Shown here in pieces: positions 11,313 to 21,170 of a stretch of 64,000 nucleotides of DNA; within the stretch, counting starts at the first letter, position 1, and every line of letters begins with the position of its first letter. Location: assembly GCA_015680905.1 (NCBI GenBank), contig CM027379.1, forward strand, positions 100,677,001 to 100,741,000, written 5' to 3'. The DNA comes from Coptis chinensis. Taxonomy: Eukaryota > Streptophyta > Magnoliopsida > Ranunculales > Ranunculaceae. Both the position numbers and the translations under genes were made by a program. The notes beneath the pieces were generated by a model. It ran no database searches, was not told where the DNA came from, and saw nothing but the letters and a program-made list of their open reading frames with translations.

Positions 11313-11468
11313 CCAAGCGTGGCGGAGTTGGTGGAATGGTTGAATGATATAGTTCCCAATTTAAGCCTTCCGGTTGAAGCTCTGGGCGAAGAAGTGAGGT
11401 CTTGCTTGTTAGATGGTTACGTCTTTTGTAGCATCTTGAGCCGATTGAATCCGACCACAGTAGAAGAG
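11313..11468 (+). pseudogene. Captured exon resembling the calponin-homology domain of a plant kinesin-14
   Basis: A 52-codon open segment is bounded by an intron-like acceptor (CTGTTTCTACAG before 11313) and a GT donor after GAG 11468. It encodes a peptide containing AELVEWLNDIVPNLSLP and then SCLLDGYVFCSILSRLNP. This layout (LVEWLN, then LDG-V-C-ILS-LNP) is that of the first half of the calponin-homology domain at the N-terminus of plant KCH/kinesin-14 motors, which bind actin and microtubules. Only one exon is recognisable. Upstream 10790-11310 looks like exon and intron sequence (for example a donor-like CAAAG/GTATGT at about 11006), perhaps the 5' part of the same source gene. Nothing downstream continues the domain. 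It is most likely a host gene fragment captured by the MULE. Whether it is transcribed is unknown. Confidence 0.6.
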
Positions 11469-11753
11469 GTTGTGACTACTTGTTTGATGCTATACTCAAG
11501 TAACTAATTGCATTGAATCCAGAATTTGCTATTGACATCGGGATTCTCGGTTTGATAGGTTTTCTTTTTGTAGGATGGAACTGTGATAATTCATCTAAAT
11601 CGCGATTGTGTAATTGTTAAACTTAAAGCTTTGTTATCAGCAATGTAAAAATAATTCAATGCTATGCTATTGTTTATATGGGTTCATTCATTATTGTTGT
11701 ATTTGAATGCCAATTGGATCGAAACAATTCTTTGTGGACTTGAACAATTTGTG

Positions 11754-11809
11754 GACTATGAACAAAGAATGTTCATAGCTCATGACTATGAACAATCAAT
11801 GTTCATAGT
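11754..11809. repeat. Two more TATGAACA/TGTTCATA palindromes
   Basis: GGACTATGAACA...TGTTCATAG and GACTATGAACA...TGTTCATAGTC follow each other just after the kinesin-like exon. They are the same motif as in the left cluster. Confidence 0.85.
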
Positions 11810-12001
11810 CACAAAGCCCACAATTAAAATACTGATATGCAGACAAAGAAATTCCTAACATTCTCAAAATACTGATATGCAGACAAAGCTGCTCCATCAG
11901 GAACAACAATCGAATCACTCGAACTTTCTACAACCTAGGATCAGCTGCCTCATACCATTTTTCTAGTATCAATTATCCAACATAAAAAAAAAAACCCGAA
12001 A

Positions 12002-14411
12002 TCATTGGTGTAAGCTCCCAAAAAATTCGATAGTTTTATAATTCTTACAATTAGAAAAAAAAAACACCCAAAAAAACAAGACAGTAAGAACATAACCAAC
12101 GGTCCTTCCACACTCAACAAGCATGTCATTCCACACTCTTGTTTTTAATTTTTCTGGACAATTTTTCGAGTCGTGCTTAGCAATCTTATTACAAGATTTA
12201 CACATTCTTCCTGGATTCTCTAAGGCTTCCTCCCTGGGGCCTTTCATTCTCTCCATTTTCTTCTTCCTCCCCTTCGTTTGAGAAATGTTGGGATTTAAAA
12301 CCAAGAGCTGAAAAGAAGATTTAAGAGTTAAAATCAAATAGGATTTTTATCATTGCAAAGATAAAAAAACAAACTAAATAAATTACCTGTGAGGTATCAA
12401 CTATAGGCTCTTCAACTGGAGGTGCTTCATTATTCATTGCATCCGTTTTGTTGATAGTTTCCTTGAGCTCCGAAACTCCAATAGACATTTCACTTATCTT
12501 TTGAATAAAATATGCATATGTCTCAACACTAGTTGATGCATCATAAGCCAATTGAGTAGCAACCTTGATACAATGGGCAACTCTTAATGGCTCATGGTCT
12601 TCATGACCGGCCACTAGTCCACCATCAAACACCGCTCTGTATGTGTTTGCCTTTTGCGTCCACCGTTTCAAAATAAAATGATCTGGAATCTCTTTGATGT
12701 CATAACGCTGAAAAAGCTTTAAAATGTGAGCACAAAGTAATCCTTCGAACTGAAAATTCTTACATTCACATTCACCCTCCAAAGTTCCTCTATTAAAAGT
12801 CACTTTCCAAATTGAAGTTTGCTTAATGTCTCTTGTCTTCACCGTATAAATTCCTGTTCCATGTATGTCTATCTCTTCTCCAACAATTCTATACTTCATC
12901 TTAGCCTTTTCTAAATGTTTCTTGAATTTATTGAAAGCACTAATGGTATAAACTTTACCTGCATGCTTGAGGAGGAAAGCATCCTTAGCCACAATGCGAG
13001 AAGTATGTTCGGTACGGTAATCAGATTCCCTTTCATTCCTGGCTATCGATTCCAAAGACCTCTCATTACCATGGACAAATTCCATAAGTGTAGTCGTCCG
13101 AACTAACGAATTGATCATAATGAGAATTCATTGATTCGCCGGTCGTATATGCATACCCAAAAAAAAATGTCATTGTGATAAGCCGGAACCCAAGACGTAT
13201 GGTTTTTATATATTTCTGTCAACCCAAGTATTTTCAATCAAGTTATACTTCAACAGTAGTGCAGACCACCTGCTTTCAAAATCAACAATCCTATATGACT
13301 TCCAAATAATATATGTAAGCTCTGAACACAAAGCATCGAGCCTATGGTAGACAAATGACAACTTCTCTGAAAATTTCTGCATAATGTGCCAAAGACAAAA
13401 TCGATGTCGAATAGTAGGGAAAACTCTTCTAACTGCTGCAGTCATCGCTAAATCTTGGTCAATTAAGTATTGAAGTTGGTGGACGACCACCCATAGCTGC
13501 AAGCCATGTCGAAACAACCACACAAATGTTCTCTTCGTCTCATCAAGTAGCAAAGGCACAACCAAACTGAATGGACTGCATGTGGTGGTTGACTCGATAA
13601 AAGGGGGCAAATGGCATACCGTAAACATTAGTTCTATATGTTGTATCAAAGATAATGACATCCCCAAAGTACTCATATTGGACACGGGACCTTCCATCAA
13701 CCCAAAAGAAATTTACTACTACACCTTTTGTATCTAATTGAGCGGCATAGTAGAACCGAGGGATTTTCAGCACTCTTCTGCCTAAAATAGTGAAGCACGG
13801 CTGTTGCATCATTATCTTTAGGCATTTTTTCTCGTCAAACCATAATGGTGGTTCCAACAATGCTTTCTCCGAAACCCAATCTCATCCCCATGGAAAACGT
13901 CTGCCACTTTCCCTACAGGTATACCGTTGTCATGAAAAACCTCTGTCAAACTCTTTGCAGCTTCAGGCATATTTTTGTTACCTTTCATATATTGTCTCTT
14001 TGATGGAGTGACGAAACCATGGCTATGGCGATTTTCAGCCAAACTCACATCATATATATCTTCAAGTTTTCTTTTTGTAACTCGCATTCTAGCTTGGCAA
14101 CCACATCTAATAGTCGAAGTACTTCTCGAAGCTACACCTTCAATTTCTTCTTTCTTGTTATGGACCCCCTCGCGTGAGCAAACCAATAGACAACTAGAAG
14201 GCAATTCCACACCCGTTTGTTTTTTATCCGTAGTCCGAACACGAATCTCAAATCCCTCCTGTTTACCAAACTCTCTGTAGTAAGTCTTTGCTTCATCAAC
14301 ACTATTAAATTTCATACCTAAGTGTGGAGCAACTAATTTATTAACGTCATTACTTTGAGAATCAGTACAACAAGAAGAAGTGCCAACAAAAGCTCTAACA
14401 TTTTCTTCCAT
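12002..14411 (-). pseudogene. FAR1/FHY3-type MULE transposase (frameshifted)
   Basis: Reading leftward from ATG 14411, the N-terminal part has the FAR1 DNA-binding zinc-finger region (GMKFNSVDEAKTYYREFGK). The MULE transposase domain follows with YEYFGDVIIFDTTYRTN, GMPFAPFYRVNHH, then DETKRTFVWLF, IDQDLAM and HRFCLWHIMQKF. The Asp residues in IFDTTYR and IDQDLAM are expected DDE residues. Next comes the SWIM zinc finger (CECKNFQFEGLLCAH, about 12734-12778). After a likely intron (12338 to about 12386), a C-terminal segment has a zinc-knuckle-like CKSCNKIAKHDSKNC. Frame changes near 13850, 13560 and 13150 break the coding frame. FAR1/FHY3 light-signalling factors derive from such transposases. 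The surrounding terminal repeats favour a true transposon gene rather than a domesticated one. Confidence 0.85.
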
Positions 14412-14453
14412 TTCTAGCAAAAAAAGAAACAGAGAAAATATCAAATGACGCAA

Positions 14454-14903
14454 AATAGATATTAATGACTCCCATATATTAAATTGACAATTTTAACGTC
14501 TATTCTAATTAGCAAAAAACGATTATGGTATAAAAGAGGGCTATAGAGCAATTCTTCGAGAACAAACAACTAAGAATTCTAATTCGAAAAGAAAGCACTT
14601 AAGTTCAAAAGGACAATATCAAAGCAAAGAATATTAACTTCTTACAAATCGGAAAAACCAAAAGAACGATAAAATAAGATTAACTTACCTTGGTTTACAG
14701 AGATGGCTAATTCCAAAAAAAAATAGTATAGTGATTTTTTGTGAAAAAGAAAGATAATGGGCTCCAATTGAATAGTTTGGTGATCTTTTGTGAAGAAGAA
14801 ACCGGCGTGGGTTTCTCTGTAGAGAGTGAGTGAGGAAGAGAGAGGAAGAAGAAGTCTCAGGGTGTTTTGTTGGGTTTTTTGTTTTTTTTATGAATAGAAA
14901 ATC
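14454..14903. other. Upstream region of the transposase inside the MULE
   Basis: This AT-rich stretch lies between the transposase start and the right terminal repeat. It probably holds the promoter and leader of the transposase. No clear TATA box or second gene is seen. Confidence 0.4.
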
Positions 14904-15037
14904 AAAATGACCATTATACCCACCTTGAATTCTTTGTTTGATAAGGAATAGTTCTTGGACGTTGGATGGGTTGTGATCAAGCGGACGGACGAGCTGTCAA
15001 GATAATTTCATCAATTGGAGTCATCCAAGGTAGCCAG

Positions 15038-15040
<3 letters not shown>
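14904..15040 (-). repeat. Right terminal inverted repeat of the MULE
   Basis: It is the inverted partner of 8880-9013, with ATGACCATTATACCC, GGACGTTGGATGG and GGACGGACGAGCTG matching left-end blocks. It ends AGCCAGCCC at 15040 against a TA tract. Confidence 0.75.

Positions 15041-15093
<53 letters not shown>
15041..15093. repeat. (TA)n microsatellite at the MULE right end
   Basis: About 26 TA units directly follow the MULE terminus and mirror the tract at the left end. Confidence 0.9.
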
Positions 15094-15095
<2 letters not shown>

Positions 15096-16118
15096 TTCCT
15101 TAGAAGCCCTTTTGAAGCCTTGCTCTTTAAGCCTTTTTCTTGTGAACCAAACTCCTTAACCCATATATTTTAACCTATAATATAGCCTACCTAAGTTGTT
15201 ACTTGAGAGTTAGGATGATTGTGAAGAAAATAAAGAAAGTGTACTCAAAGTCAGTTGCTTCCTTAACAGAAAAGTTAAAGTTTCAAGACCTTGCCGCAAG
15301 TCAATTAAAAAATTCAAAATGGCAAGAAGATGTGCCCACCTCAAAAAAAAAAAAAAAAAAAAAAAAATAAAAATCAAAATCAAAATAAAAATAAAAATAA
15401 AAATCTTTGGCCTCCTTGAAAGTTACAATTTGAAGAAGCATTAAAGTCCGAAGTAGTTGTGAAAACCCTATTCTCTCAAGTAATAGCTCTTTGAAATATT
15501 TATTCCTTTTCTTGTGAACCCCTACCTAAGCCCCATTACAACCCATTTAAGACCTCTAGCTTCCTAGGCTAAGTGTGGTGTGAAAGTAAGAAGATAATAT
15601 GATGTTGACCTCAGCTTTTTTGGTTAGTCATTAAAAGTGTAAGAATTGACTGTGCCCTCGCACACTAGAGAGACCTTGACTTGGAGTGTAATAATATGAG
15701 TGATACGTGCCTATGACACAACCGGTGAGAACCCAAGTTAATGATTCTTTCTAAAGATACCAGAAGTGAAGTTACTCATGCATAACATTGCATCTTTTCA
15801 TAACACAGTGCTTATATTGCTTAATGTTTGTGTTTATTGCAATTTTATTAACTTTGGTATCATGAAAATTGAAGTTTATTGTCAAAAGAGATGAAAGGAC
15901 TTTGCTGAGATAACTTAGGATGATAACCTGGATAATTGAGTCTTTGTAGTCTAATTTAGAACATCGGAATTTTGTGGGTATATTCTCTAACTTAGGATGA
16001 TAACCTTTATGACCTTGAGGTTTAACGGCTTGTTGCATAAGCTAAGTGCAATCGAGATTCCTGCGAAAGTGAGTTAAGATTTTTTTTTGCTTTTGTTTTG
16101 CTCGAGGACTAGGAAAAT
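15094..16118 (+). other. 3' non-coding domain of Athila-1 (right part)
   Basis: No sustained ORF is present. An A-run lies at about 15342-15367. Several blocks recur in the same order in the unrelated-LTR element Athila-2: CCTAAGCCCCATTACA against CCTAAGCCCCATAACA (39286), GCACACTAGAGA against GCACACTGGAGA (39420), and GGTGAGAACCCA against CGTGAGAACCTA (39486). This is shared non-coding sequence between two elements with clearly different LTRs. Confidence 0.7.
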
Positions 16119-16135
16119 GTAGGTTTGGGGGTGTT
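16119..16135 (+). promoter_or_regulatory. Polypurine tract of Athila-1
   Basis: GTAGGTTTGGGGGTGTT directly precedes the 3' LTR start TGATAAG. It primes plus-strand DNA synthesis. GAGGAC upstream (about 16104) belongs to a module also found internally. Confidence 0.75.
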
Positions 16136-17912
16136 TGATAAGTGCCTAAAATGGTATATTTTATATATAGTTTTATAGGCACTTTATAATATTATTTATG
16201 CTTAATTGCGTATTTTTAACGTAAAACCATACATTTGTTTTATTTCATGGCATTATGCACATTTTTTGGTCATAAATGTTTATTTACATATATGTGCATG
16301 TCTTTGGAAAAGTCCCATGCAAAATATGTTTTCTTAATTTGGTTTAATATTTTTTTTATAGGAAATAAAGATGGTGGTCAAAGCCCGAGCCCATAAGCCA
16401 AAGAGGATCATTTAAAGAATCAATAAGTGAGAGCTCATGGAATAAATTCAGCTATCAAGAATGGAAGGAACTGTTAGAGAATTGATAATTATGGAAGAAA
16501 ATCAATAAAGGATAATCACAACTACTACTATATATCCTTACCATTTTCACCCCATTAAATATCCCCATTACCATTAATCATTTATTTCCTTGATTTTATC
16601 ACATCAAATCATTCTTTAATACCTTATATTTTTGCCACCATATATATTCTACCATATCCTCCATATTCTTGCCAATCACTCCATTCCTAATTCAAAACCA
16701 TATCATTCCACTTTATCCTTTATTTGATTACCAATTTATATTTCCTTCCCTTATCATGCCTTGATAATATCTCTTCTATATTCTAGTTCCAAATTTTCTT
16801 TATCTTATATTCTTTTCCCATATCACAAAGATTGTTTCCATTTCATGTGAAGATATTATGCACCAAGATATTCTTTATAGAAGCTATAAATAGAGAAGAG
16901 AATTAACATTAAAAGCATCCAAGTTGGGAGAAGAAAAATACGTCACAGTGTTAGGCTAGTTTTAATCTTTTGTTCTCTTTGTTACATAGTGAGGAATAGT
17001 TTTGGAGTGTGTACAATTTGCTCTCAACGTACAATTTAATAAAGGAATCGGTTCAAGTTTCAATGGTTACTTTATTATATTCCTTTATGCATTCTTTAAG
17101 CATGTCGGGCTAAAATCTCCACCCTAATGGTGGAAGATGAATACCCCAACATGAAGAGTTAGATTAACTTTTATATTTCTATATGTTTCAATTCTCCAAT
17201 ATTTATTTTGTGCTTAATGCGTTCCAATGATGTTCTTCTTATTTAATATATTGAGACAAGTTTTCATGAATTCTATCACCACTTTGGGGTATTTCTCATA
17301 GTTCATTTATTTTTTTATATTAATTAGAGTATGATTCATTATTGTTTAATTTACTATTCTTGATAGTTAATATATTTTTCTATGAAGTGATTTTTCATGC
17401 TTAGATAGCGAAAATATCAATGCTAGAAGAATTGGAGGACATATATATCTTAGAAATTAAAATGAGACTAGCGTATATAAATATTGTTTTAATTGAAAAT
17501 TATTCATCGAACTTTTGGCAAGCGTCGTAGTTTGATGTAGTTTTAATATTGGAGAATGAACATTTGGAAATATAAAAGTTATATTTTCTTTAATTAGGGT
17601 TGAAGTCTTTCACCATTAGAATTTCTTCATTCATTAATTTATTGAACAACAATTATTTAGTTAAATTAGTTAAAATATTTAGAAATTAAATTTTCATTCT
17701 TAGATTAAATTAGTTTGATAAAATCAAAAATCAAAAATTGTTTTAAAATCAATCTAGTTAGTAATTGGTTCATTAATTCTCTTCGCTCGAATTTCTCTAT
17801 TTTAAGGTGTGGTTCGACTCTAACTTGCCACTATTCTTTTTAATTGTTGCAGGTTTAGAACATTATATTTATTGATTTGCAAATTCTAAACAACAAGAAT
17901 TTGTGTAAATCA
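16136..17912 (+). repeat. 3' LTR of Athila-1
   Basis: The 1777-base LTR begins TGATAAGTGCC and ends AAATCA. It aligns with 1-1370 from base 16544 onward with scattered substitutions. TATAAATA is at 16885-16892 and AATAAA at 17038-17043. Confidence 0.93.
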
Positions 17913-19709
17913 CTTAGCTTCGTAAAAGACTGTCTCTTCCATAATATTCACTGATTTGAAGTATTCGTAAATTGTAGAGGGTAGACTTGCTCACTTGCAG
18001 ATTCAAGTTTTGAGCAACATTGTAGAGAACAATGGGAGTTCAAATGCACTTCGAGTCATCCACAAACAGACGCCCGAGGGGACATTTGCACAAGAGTTAG
18101 CAGAGAATATATGACCCTGTCTTTTACTGATTTCCAACAAAATAATTAACTGTGGTCCGTGCCTCACCCGGACCTCTGTGCTCTGATATATTTCTGTTCT
18201 ACATAACCAAGGTTTCCTATAATGACAAATGGTAAAACCTAAAAGAGAAACACTGTAAGAAAGGCGTGACGAGGTAGGCAACAAATTCTTTTTGGATGCT
18301 TTCAAAATCTTTAATTAGCTTTTCAAAGCCTTTGAATATCGCCCCAGTGACAAAGCAGGAATCTTGCGATCCCTAGGAGGCAAGGATGGTATTACTTTTT
18401 GATAAATTATTCAGTCTTTAATTCTTTAGTTACCAAAAAAAAAGTCTTTCATTCTTTGCACAGTGGTACGCATGGTGTGGTACGATCTCTAAAACTATTC
18501 AACTCTAAAAAAAGAAAATACACGAATAACAATGATCCTTTTGATAGACCCAATCAAAATGGTTGATTATTTAGTCATTGTTGCTCAGTAAACAAATAAC
18601 GAATATATCACCTATTGACCAATACCCACACAAGTCCTATACTCCTACGACTATGCGAACCCTGCTATGCATAGGTGTTTTTTGATAATATGATTTTTTG
18701 AATTATAATTATAATCTAAAAAATAATATAAAAACATTAGGAGGGGTTGAATATAATTTGAGTGGCGTAAATAAGATTTTCTAAATTATTTTAAATAATA
18801 TGAAACTAATTATAATTTCAATAAAGTGAGAGAGTTTTTGATAAATTGTTTAAAAATGAGGGAGCTGATTAGAATAATTAAAGGAGGTGGTTCTAAAATC
18901 ATAAAATAGAGATATTACAAATATACAGTTCGGTTGAGAAATTTTCCTCCTAAAAATCCGGCTATCATATAGTGTAGAGATGTGATTTTTTTTTTTTCTT
19001 TAGGATATTAGGCAAATGTCACCTTCTTGCCTAATTCATTCACCTATAGGACGTTGGATCTTATTTTACGTCTCTCATTTAACAAAAATAAAATAAAAAT
19101 AAAGTTATGTGTCCAAGTTATTTACTTCATCAATAACGAGCTTCAAAAGTTAAGTGCCCATAGTTCGGGATTTCAAAATCGCCATAATTCCGACCATCCC
19201 AAAACCGAATTCCACCCCATGTATCGGAATTTACAAGGTGGCAAACTTCACTAGAAAATTATTTGTAGCCGGAAGTTAAGGGAAACTCCATCTAATTTGT
19301 TCATGAAAAAAAAAATAAAAAATTGGTCCAATTTCAAATCATTGATTCATCTTTAAAAAAAACAAATTAAAAAAAAATGAGTTAATCGATCTTGATCTTG
19401 GTTAATTGATCTTGATATGTTGATTTTCTTCTCATCGGAACAACTCAGATCTCGTCGGACTCAGGTGGCTTTGAAGGAGAAGAAGAGTTCGGTGCGTGGA
19501 GAGAAGAGAATATTTTGTTATTTTTATCTTTTTTTTTGTGGTTTTTTCGTCATTTTAATCCTGTTTCTCATTTATTTACAAAATTACCAACTAGTACATG
19601 TCGTTATATACCGTTTCGATGTCGTTTCGGATTTTTTTTAAACCAAAATATCTATCTGGATTCCGACGTTTCGTTTGGAATCACGAACTATGAGTGCAAT
19701 ACATCCATA
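17913..19709. other. AT-rich intergenic sequence, no gene recognised
   Basis: I see no convincing gene. A short plus-strand open stretch ending at TGA 18112-18114 has balanced composition but matches no family I recognise. It could be the 3' end of a decayed exon. The rest is AT-rich with short homopolymers. The stretch ends at the 8-bp duplication CATCCATA (19702-19709). Confidence 0.6.
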
Positions 19710-19927
19710 TAGGGGTGGCAATGGGTCGGGTTTATATCGTGTCATGTCGTGTCATATTCAAGCCACGTGTTAGGAGAGCAAACCCAAACCCGACCTACCA
19801 ATTACCAATCGTGTCGAGTTTGTTAAACCTAAACCCAACCCGCCTATATAAATGGTTACCCAACAGGTGACCCGCTAAGCCAGCGGGTCAAATTCATATC
19901 AGTTTCGGATCGAATTCAACTTGTATG

Positions 19928-20121
19928 CAAAATATTTAATATTTCACGATTTTATTTATCAACCAAATATATATAAAAAAAATATGCATTAATTCTCAAA
20001 AACCATCCATAATTTAATTACATATTAATTAAAATTGACTAATGAAACATATATTTATCGAATGAATCAATATGACAGCTAATTTTTCTTATTTTAGTCA
20101 TTTATTTTAAATAGTTGGGAT
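19928..20121. repeat. Internal repeat of the hAT element, left copy
   Basis: This about 200-base AT-rich segment, starting CAAAATATTTAATATTT and containing TCGAATGAATCAATATGAC, recurs at 46506-46707 in direct orientation. The right copy starts exactly where the inserted LTR-like element ends. Confidence 0.85.
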
Positions 20122-20168
20122 GAAAGGTGAGATTTTAGATCAGTTTTGGATCGTATTCACAGACAACT

Positions 20169-20594
20169 TGTATATGTATATTTTAGTCACGACCTTACAA
20201 TCTCGGATAATATAGTTTGTATAAGATGTTTGACTAAACTCAGGTCGGTGTTCTAAGTTGTCTACGTATCCAGTTCTCTGATGAATTGGAATCAAGTCAG
20301 ACGTAATTCATCTTGAGTGATTGGGTTGGAGATGGAGAGAATGTGAGCCTCCCTCTCTAAAATGGAGAAGACACTTCCTTTTATAGGCGTAGATCCCCCT
20401 TTTGTGCTGTCTTGATGATTGCTTTTACTCTTTCCATTACGAAGTAATGATCTGCCATTAATGATGATGTTGACTAGCTTACAGCGGTTACGTTTCCTAG
20501 GTCGTTTGGACGACCTGACCTTAGGTCGTATGCATGACCTGCTTATAGTTTGGATATGTGGTCTGCCACGAGTGGTTGAGAGTGGAGGGTACTA
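20169..20594 (+). repeat. Left LTR-like direct repeat
   Basis: It is homologous to 45101-45491. It includes the likely promoter-like TTTTATAGGCGTAGAT (about 20380) that is conserved in the right copy (about 45316). The right end is near GAGTGGAGG-GTACTAATA. Confidence 0.75.
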
Positions 20595-20784
20595 ATATAG
20601 CCCCCTTTCTTTATATCATTGTTTGTAGAATAATGGTGTAAAGAAAGATAATAAAGGAGACCGCGTGTCTTACTTGGTTGAAAATGGAGATTGCTGCGAA
20701 TTGAATTTTCTGTGTTTGTAGGTTGGATGTCGTTTGTTGTTTAGAGCTTTGTTGGGAGTTGATGTGGGAGGTCCTACGTTGTAG

Positions 20785-21170
20785 TGCGCAGATCGTAGCT
20801 CGTAGTGCGTAAATCGTAAATCGTATATCGTAGCTCGTAGTTCGTAGATTGGATTTGACTGATAATTATCCTTTGAGTGGTAATTATAGTTAAATTAAGC
20901 TTAAACCTATCAGAGGTCTTAAGTTGATTTGTGGTCCTTTTGGGGGTACCGTGGATTGAATTTGACTGATAATTAGTCTTTGAGTGATAATTACAGTTGA
21001 ATCAAGCTTAACCTTGGCGTTGGTGTTAAGTTGATTTGTACACCTTTTGGGGGCGTTTTTGTTGATAGTTAGCATTTTAGGAGCGTCACTATGGTTGATA
21101 ACTAGCCTTTTGGGGGCATCACTATGGTTGATAGCTAGCCTTTTGGGGGCATCACCATGGTTGATAGCTA
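20785..21170. repeat. Mixed tandem repeats in the non-coding LTR element (left body)
   Basis: Three kinds follow one another: short units related to CGTAGCTCGTAGTGCGTAAAT (20785-20845); two copies of a roughly 108-base unit beginning GATTGRATTTGACTGATAAT (about 20848-21061); and three or more copies of a 33-base unit containing GATAGCTAGCCTTTTGGGGG (about 21062-21170). Confidence 0.8.

Larger units (their letters stand above)
8880..15040 (-). mobile_element. Mutator-like element (MULE) with FAR1-type transposase and a captured gene fragment
   Basis: Long terminal inverted repeats define the ends: GGGGTTGGCT at 8880 and AGCCAGCCC ending at 15040. Inner blocks also match in inverted order: CAGCTCATCCGTCC (8920-8933) with GGACGGACGAGCTG (14983-14996), and ATCCAACGTC near 8949-8958 with GGACGTTGGATGG (14957-14969). 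The body holds a decayed MULE/FAR1 transposase on the minus strand and, on the plus strand, a plant gene fragment with apparent splice sites. It lies within TA repeats inside the 3' non-coding region of Athila-1. The long inverted repeats and the transposase type agree with a MULE. The transposase frameshifts mean it is no longer autonomous. Confidence 0.85.
1..17912 (+). mobile_element. Athila-type Ty3/gypsy LTR retrotransposon (Athila-1), 5' end outside window, interrupted by a MULE
   Basis: The element runs from a 5' LTR (partial, ends 1370), a tRNA-Asp type primer site, gag, protease, reverse transcriptase/RNase H and integrase to a long non-coding 3' region, a polypurine tract and a 3' LTR (16136-17912). 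The protease motif LLDLGASVN, the RT motif FMDDFSVFG and the order PR-RT-RH-IN are characteristic of the Athila lineage. The LTR copies differ by a few percent by eye, so the insertion is old enough to have collected frameshifts and stops but is still well preserved. A 6.2-kb MULE (8880-15040) sits in the 3' non-coding part. No env-like ORF follows pol. The downstream flank begins CTTAG; the matching 5' target duplication is outside the window. Confidence 0.93.

Noticed and set aside
12002-14411. Host FAR1/FHY3 transcription factor gene
   Set aside because: The coding frame is broken and it lies between MULE terminal inverted repeats, so it is a transposase remnant rather than a domesticated regulator.
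18003-18305. 100-codon minus-strand ORF in the intergenic stretch
   Set aside because: No motif recognised, and the opposite strand has an equally plausible short frame. I could not support a gene.
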